Of a stretch of 64,000 nucleotides of DNA, positions 58,550-64,000 are shown piece after piece (position 1 is the first letter of the stretch; each line of letters begins with the position of its first letter). A program made the translations under genes and the position numbers. The notes under the pieces are model-generated. The model was not told the DNA's origin. It saw nothing but the letters and a program-made list of their open reading frames with translations, and ran no database searches. The DNA lies in the NCBI GenBank assembly GCA_024195585.1, contig SWBL01000203.1:1-64000 (forward strand). The letters run 5' to 3'. Origin of the DNA: Aureobasidium sp. EXF-3400. Lineage: Eukaryota > Ascomycota > Dothideomycetes > Dothideales > Saccotheciaceae.

Positions 58550-59681
58550 ATGCATCGCGACGTCGAGGAGTTTGGCCTCGATCCAGTATCCACAATCGTA
58601 GTCGGCGCGGTCATGTTCGTGGTGACTGGGCTTGCGCTGTCCCTGAGAGTCTACGTACGAGGCGCTCTCATCAAAGCTTTCGGCTGGGACGACAGGCTTC
58701 TCTGTTTCGCTTTCTTTCTCTACACTGGCAATTGCATCATCCTCATACTCATGGGATCAACACAAGCGGTCGATGGTCTCGAAGCCAGTGCTGCTCGGAA
58801 ACTTGCAAAGGTCGGTTGTCCCAAATATGACTTCTGATGGTCAGACTAACACATGACAGCTCTCAATTGCTGGTGTAACCGTCTGGAACGCGACTGAAAT
58901 ATTCATCAAGCTATCTGCTGCATTGTTTTTTCTTCGACTGGTTCAAGAAATGTGGCAAAGACGTGTCATACTGATATCCATCACCATCTATGTCATGGTC
59001 ATGACCATGGTCATCTTACTTACCATCTTTCAATGCGGAACTCCCTCGAACATTTTCATCCATCGCGACTGTCTGAACTGGGACTCTGTAATGGGACCTA
59101 TCAGCTACTTCAGTGGAGCCTTAACAGCACTTACGGATTGGATTTTTGTCCTGACTACTGTAGCCCTCGTCTTGAAGACCAAGATGCCGCCACGAGCAAA
59201 GATATCAGTTGTGTTGCTGTTATCCCTGGCCGCTATGGGTAGCATCGTCTCAATCGCACGAATTCCCTTTATCCGCGGAGGAAGATACCAACTTAATACA
59301 ACCGCAAAACTCCCTCGAGTGGTCATCCTCGCAGCCATAGAAGCAGGCATTGGCATCATTGCACTTTCACTAGCCACATTACGACCACTCGTCAAGACTT
59401 GGATGGATGCATTAAGCAGCAAACACTCGGCCTCGTCTGAGGATGTCGAGCGCCAGGCCGTTGGTGCTGTACATCACGCTCCACCAGGTCTGGCTGTCGC
59501 CGGCCCTTCTGGAGACCAAGGATACGAGGTCATTGACATTGAGATGGCGAGACCCAAGGACAGACGGACAGATTCGCACTGGAATGATCAGGTTATTGCG
59601 ACCATCTCTATGCCCTCGGAGATTTCTGGAAGATATGGTGTTCTGGACAGTGTCTATTCCGCCGACAAACATCAAAGATGA
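58550..59681 (+). CDS. Fungal rhodopsin-type integral membrane protein (seven-TM, PTH11-like)
   Basis: CDS join(58550..58810,58860..59681), 360 aa. The 49-nt intron has a weak GTCGGT donor and a GACTAAC branch site; splicing joins KLAK to LSIAGVTVWN in phase 0. Seven hydrophobic helices are apparent. Family marks include LRVYVRGALIKAFGWDDRLL after helix 1, YTGNCIILILMGS, KLSAALFFLRL, CLNWDSVMGPISYFSGALTALTDWIFVLTTVALV and ILAAIEAGIGIIALSLATLRPL. The cytoplasmic tail (about 120 residues) is hydrophilic. Such proteins lack the CFEM domain of PTH11 itself; some act as G-protein-coupled-type sensors, but no ligand is known. Confidence 0.85.
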
Positions 59682-59896
59682 AGCTTCTTTGAAGTATACA
59701 AGAACAATTACATCACCACATATACCGGAGCGAAAATCAACTATTCTGGCGGCCTTAATTGCACAAAGCCTCGCCAAAGAGGTTTCACTTGAACCTCAAT
59801 CACTCCTGGCTGGCTAACAGTCTGAACTTGGCGAAAGCAGTCTGAGCTGGTCTTTACTGTACAAGGAGTGTCTACAAACATGACTATGAGATCTCT

Positions 59897-60980
59897 CTAC
59901 TCTTCGCTACCGAGACCCAGCAACGAGTTAGGCTCCGTCTGCAACACTACGCCTGCCTCATGATCATGATCGCCAGCCACCAATCTGTTCAGCCAAGTGG
60001 CTGTTCTCAGAATCGCCTTACTCATCTGCAACTCCACGATGGGGAAAGCACCGGTGGCATAACCGCTGGTGGCCAAATCGATATCCTTGAGAGCATGCGC
60101 GAAGACATAGTCGCAATCCAGCGCATTGCTATCGCGAGCCCAACTGAGTGCACATTCCAAAGGCCTAGAAGGATCGCTACAAGCTATCCACTCAGAAGAA
60201 GGAATTGAGAAATCATTCTCTTGGATGCGGGAGACCAGATGCTTGAAGAAGGGCTGGATGGTTGTGTTGGGGAAGCTAGTGACGTTTGCATCGGCGTAGA
60301 CGATCCAGGCATCCCAGACCTGCAAGCGCGGAGTATGTTTAGCATGAAGGATAGAAGACGAAGGAAAGATACAGGCATGGCAAAACTTACAGCATGTAAC
60401 TCGGTGGTCTGATTGGCGAACACAACTTCAATACCATTGCCACCAGCGGCGACACCGGACGCGTGCAATGGTTGAGCGATATCGCCCAAGAAATGCACAA
60501 CCCATTTGAGCGCGTATGAGCACTGCAAATCCCCACCACCAACCAAGTCACCACTCTTCACTTTCTGTATACAATCTCTGAGTATCTGCGTCTGGTTCGC
60601 AATAGCGGAAACCACACAACCGCCTTCAGAGCAGTCACGATGGTAGTAAACATTGCAATAATGCGGAGGCTTGTCAGCAGAATCAATCCAATGCCATTGG
60701 TAGCTGAAAGCGCCTTCGGTGGTGTGGGCGTAGTCGTCTGCCCAGGCTGCAGCGAGACCGATGCTGTTGTTATATTTGGGTTCGAGGATTCGATAAAGGA
60801 CGGACTTGGTGGTAGAAGTTAGAAACTGTTCTGCACTGTGGCCGATCTGTTGGTGGACGTCTGGGTATCATGTTAGAAGACAGAGATGTCATGTATAGAG
60901 GGAGTCTAGATGCCTTTGTTCCAGGCTATGGATGCAGATGCCAGAAAGGCACTGGCGATGACGATTGGCCGAACAAGCAT
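59897..60980 (-). CDS. Secreted S1/P1-type zinc nuclease
   Basis: CDS complement(join(59897..60319,60391..60860,60914..60980)), 319 aa. Signal peptide is residues 1-19 (MLVRPIVIASAFLASASIA); the mature chain starts at Trp20, whose amino group binds zinc in this family, and His25 is the expected sixth residue. Other zinc-ligand blocks are present: WADDYAHTTEGAFSYQWHWID, HFLGDIAQPLH, and the WDAWIVYAD region. N-glycosylation sequons and paired cysteines (CNVYYHRDC, GGC) fit a secreted enzyme. The first intron (53 nt) starts with GC, not GT, ends CCCAG and has a TTCTAAC branch site; without splicing it there is a stop. The enzyme degrades single-stranded DNA and RNA to 5'-mononucleotides, usually under acidic conditions. 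Confidence 0.93.
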
Positions 60981-61269
60981 GTCTTGTCCCTGTTCAGTAG
61001 TGTGATTGAAAGTGTGCGAAAAGTCCACCCAATGGATCAACAGATCATATGACTGCTTTGTGACGCTCTTGTATATCTACCCGGTGTATTGTTCCTGGTA
61101 GATGGTTGATGGAGACAGAGCGATGTCGCGATAAGATGGACTTGAATTGTGGAGATGATGAAGCGGATTGGGAAATGCGGGGTGAAACATGTCAGGGACA
61201 GGTACTCTACAGCCAAGTGGCCTTCCATACTTTACTCTTTCACATGTCAATCAAGTCTTGATAGGCACC
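60981..61269. promoter_or_regulatory. Divergent promoter, S1/P1 nuclease and ERV41
   Basis: 289 bases between two start codons. No specific site recognised. Confidence 0.4.
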
Positions 61270-62525
61270 ATGAATGGCTTTTCCGACCATGGGCTCGACG
61301 AGGGAGCTTTCGGAGAGTCAAAGGCCACTTCGGTCGTAAAGGCCTTTGACGCCTTCCGTACGCGACAATCTTCTCCTTCTCTTCATCTTGACAAGATCGC
61401 TGATCCCAACCCGCAACAGCCAAAACCAAACCCTCGTACCAGACCAAGACGCAGAATGGAGGAGTGTGGACGCTCTTCCTCGCCTTTGCCTCGTTCCTGC
61501 TGGCAGTAACCGAGGTGCGCCGCTGGTACGTTGGCGAGACACACCACACCTTCAGCGTCGAAAAGGGCATCTCGCACAACCTGCAACTCAACCTCGATGT
61601 CGTCGTTGCCATGAAGTGCAACGACCTGCACATCAACGTCCAAGATGCCTCTGGTGATCGCATCATGGCCAGCCAAACCCTCTCCCGTGACGCAACCCTT
61701 TGGTCTCAATGGCAGAACACAAAAGGCGCACACCACCTCGGTGGCAGCGCTGCCGAAAGAGGTGGATCCGACTATCAAGAGGAAGATGTCCACGACTACC
61801 TCGGCGCCGCCCGCAAGAAGAGAAAGTTCGCAAAGACACCGCGACTGGGCAGAGGTGCAACACCCGACTCGTGTCGCATCTTTGGCAGCCTCGAGCTCAA
61901 CAAGGTCCAAGGCGATTTCCACATCACCGCTCGCGGCCACGGATACATGGAATTTGGCCAACACCTAGACCACCAATCCTTCAACTTCTCACACCAGATC
62001 AACGAGTTGAGTTTCGGTCCTTTCTATCCTGGTCTGGATAACCCTCTGGACAACACGCGCACCACTACCGATCAGCACTTTGAAAAGTTCCAGTATTATC
62101 TTTCGGTTGTGCCAACCGTGTACACTGATAACCCATCTGCTCTGCAAAGGTACTCTGATGCTGCTGTTCCATTGTCCTCGGGTGACGATTCAGTTCCTCA
62201 ACCCCGTCTGCCTCGCAACACAATCTTCACAAACCAATACGCCGTCACCGAGCAATCGCATATCGTCTCTGAGCGCCAGGTTCCCGGTATCTTTGTCAAG
62301 TTTGACATTGAGCCTTTAATGTTGACTATCGCTGAAGAGTGGGGCGGTATTTTGAACTTGTTGGTTAGATTGGTCAATGTGGTCAGTGGTGTGTTGGTTG
62401 CTGGTGGCTGGGTGTTCCAGATCCAGGAGTGGGCCAATGAGGTCGTCGGACGTAGGAGGCAAAGAAGACAAGATGGGCTAGGAGGTGTGCTCACGGGGAG
62501 AAAGAGCATGGACGAGAAGCACTAG
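61270..62525 (+). CDS. ERV41: ER-Golgi vesicle protein Erv41 (ERGIC-2 homologue)
   Basis: CDS join(61270..61357,61420..62525), 397 aa. Exon 1 encodes MNGFSDHGLDEGAFGE up to DAF; the 62-nt intron (GTACGC ... CCCGCAACAG) leads to PKTKPSYQTKTQNGGVWTLF in phase 1. The first membrane helix is at about 47-65 (LFLAFASFLLAVTEV), followed by the large lumenal domain (HTFSVEKGISHNLQLNLDVVVAMKC, DSCRIFGSLELNKVQGDFHITARG, INELSFGPFYPGLDNPLD) and a second helix near the C-end (ILNLLVRLVNVVSGVLVAGGWVF). Erv41 and Erv46 form a retrograde receptor that cycles in COPI/COPII vesicles and returns ER residents lacking HDEL signals. A 30-residue basic/Gly tail ends the protein. Confidence 0.93.
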
Positions 62526-64000
62526 TCTCTGCTTCTCTATTGGGCTTTGGACTCTCATACACGTTGAAAAACAATCAAAGAACTGGCATATTTGTTCATG
62601 CACAAGCAGACCTCCGCAAGTCTTGAGACACCCATGTTTGCTGTACCTCTGACATGAGAGATCTGGACACTAATCCACAAAATCTGAAACACAAGTGAAT
62701 AAGTCTACAGCTTTCATGACATGTCCACGTCATGTGAAAGAACAGTTGAGTATATAAAACACAGTATCCACCAAAAGTCTCATACATTTGCTTCTACTCA
62801 GCCCGTGGTGAGGAGGTGGAGGAAGAGAGCCAAACAGCGCGAGAGGACGGCTGTCGTCTCACTATCACATGAGGACGAACATAGGGAGGAAGCAGCAAAA
62901 ACCAGGCCAGTCATCCCTACAGCTGCTTGCGCATCTCCTGACACACAACATAGTTAGATCAATCTCCTGTCGCCATTCAAGGTGACTCTCTTTCTCACCG
63001 TATCGGTTTTGTGCTCGATGTTAGCCAAAGTCTGATTTTCCGTATGCGAACAAGACTTTATCAGTTCCTCTGTACGTCACTGTCTTATGATCATGTTAAA
63101 AAGGCATCATCTAGAACATCTGGTGATATGTGATGTGAATTGAGGTCTAATGTTGAGATGAACGCTGGATGCAATGGTATCTGCAACAGTATCCAAAGCT
63201 CTTCATGTCATAAGTGGCAGCAGGTACATGTGCCTCAGAGATTTGCCGAGTTTTGCTTGCGTCTCAAGTGAACATGTTGATTCTTGCAATGCTTCTGTTC
63301 AAAACTACAAAAAGAGTATAAGAAATCTTCGGTGACATTCAACCCACATCTCAACCCACATCTCAACCAAGCCTATCTCTTCTTCATTGGCTTCCTCAGT
63401 GATGAAAGAATCCCTTCACGACAGGTTGTTTCTAGGCATTGGCTTTTGAGGCACGAGCCACGTCAGGTAAGGAAGAGAAGAGCAAATACCAGGTCACTGA
63501 CCCTCACAGCTGTCTACTCATCCCCTGACGTTGGGATCCAGACACATCAGGCTCCTGATACCCTCCAACATAACTCCTGGTGTTGTTCCTGAGGCCAATC
63601 ACCGTATTCTTGATCTTGTTGTGGACCTGGTGTGGTACCTCCCTGGGTACGTGATAGGGTCTGAGAGTATTGTTGTTGGACACAGGTAGAGTGTGTTGTC
63701 GCTGGCTCTGTACTTTGTGGAATGATTCGTTCTTGGTAGGTCGTGATCGGCAAATAAACAGTAGTCGAGAGATGAATTTATGTACGCTTGTAATATGAGT
63801 ATTTCTCCATGTGCTCTCACAAGGGAACTCTTCTGTTGGGTGGCAACGGATATGGCACGTCCTGGGACTTTATAAGATAGTAGTCAAGTGCTACGGCCAC
63901 AAAGATTCCAAATTGTGACGCTTTACCAGAGACCTGTATAGCATGCTAGTTGGCGAAGGTCCCAAGCTTGATCCTTCCACGAGCTCGCCACCGACTTCAC
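62526..64000. other. Gene-poor right edge with diverged duplicated segment
   Basis: No convincing gene. Two copies of a 49-nt segment (about 62895-62943 and 63484-63532) are about 75% identical without gaps. A minus-strand frame at 63547-63770 encodes a Thr/Gln-rich, TTYQERIIPQSTEP-like peptide that could be the end of a broken secreted-protein gene, but nothing upstream supports it. A short direct repeat (ACCCACATCTCA twice) lies at about 63342-63365. Confidence 0.4.

Overview
The window looks like a stretch of the nuclear genome of a filamentous ascomycete (Pezizomycotina, possibly Dothideomycetes). Most genes are interrupted by short introns of about 45-150 nt with GT..AG ends and branch points like CTAAC or CTGAC. 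The gene content is typical of the group: a fused trpGCF-type tryptophan gene, an APSES/MBP1 factor, SGF29, an S1/P1 nuclease, a rhodopsin-type integral membrane protein and a secreted phytase-like protein. There are no operons. Genes are spaced by 0.2-2.9 kb and lie on both strands. Exon structures were worked out by hand from splice motifs and reading-frame phase; every model given as complete sums to a whole number of codons.

Left part (1-8.6 kb): three codirectional minus-strand genes that look accessory. They are a 1567-aa patatin-like protein whose nucleophile serine is replaced by glycine, a weakly SUKH/SMI1-like gene with an unresolved 5' end, and an acidic 161-aa orphan. At 9.0-10.7 kb follows an MFS sugar transporter, then 2.9 kb with no recognisable gene.

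Middle (13.6-41 kb): dense housekeeping genes. They cover ESCRT-I VPS23, a centrin/CDC31-like EF-hand protein, SAGA subunit SGF29, a small Ser/Thr-rich surface protein, ARF6 GTPase, a mitochondrial carrier, a GT8 glycosyltransferase, an intron-containing tRNA-like gene, a two-finger C2H2 protein, nucleoporin NUP188 divergent from trifunctional TRPC, a BRCT-WGR protein without a PARP catalytic domain, complex I subunit NDUFB7/B18 divergent from MBP1, and MBP1 itself.

Right part (41-64 kb): a heme catalase, a GAF-type free methionine-R-sulfoxide reductase with a start-codon-only exon and a 5-nt microexon, a phytase-like secreted protein with a collagen-like linker, glycerol-3-phosphate acyltransferase, a vacuolar Ca2+/H+ exchanger, an orphan single-pass membrane protein, the rhodopsin-like membrane protein, an S1/P1 nuclease with a GC-AG intron, and ERV41. 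The last 1.5 kb has no convincing gene but holds two diverged copies of a short segment.

The genes do not form one pathway. The clearest regulatory signals are a perfect TGACTCA (Gcn4/CPC1-type) site between NUP188 and TRPC and an ACGCGT (MCB) site between NDUFB7 and MBP1. The most unusual signals are the dead-looking patatin and its uncharacterised 1200-residue extension, the fRMsr microexon, the GC-AG intron, and the odd tRNA.
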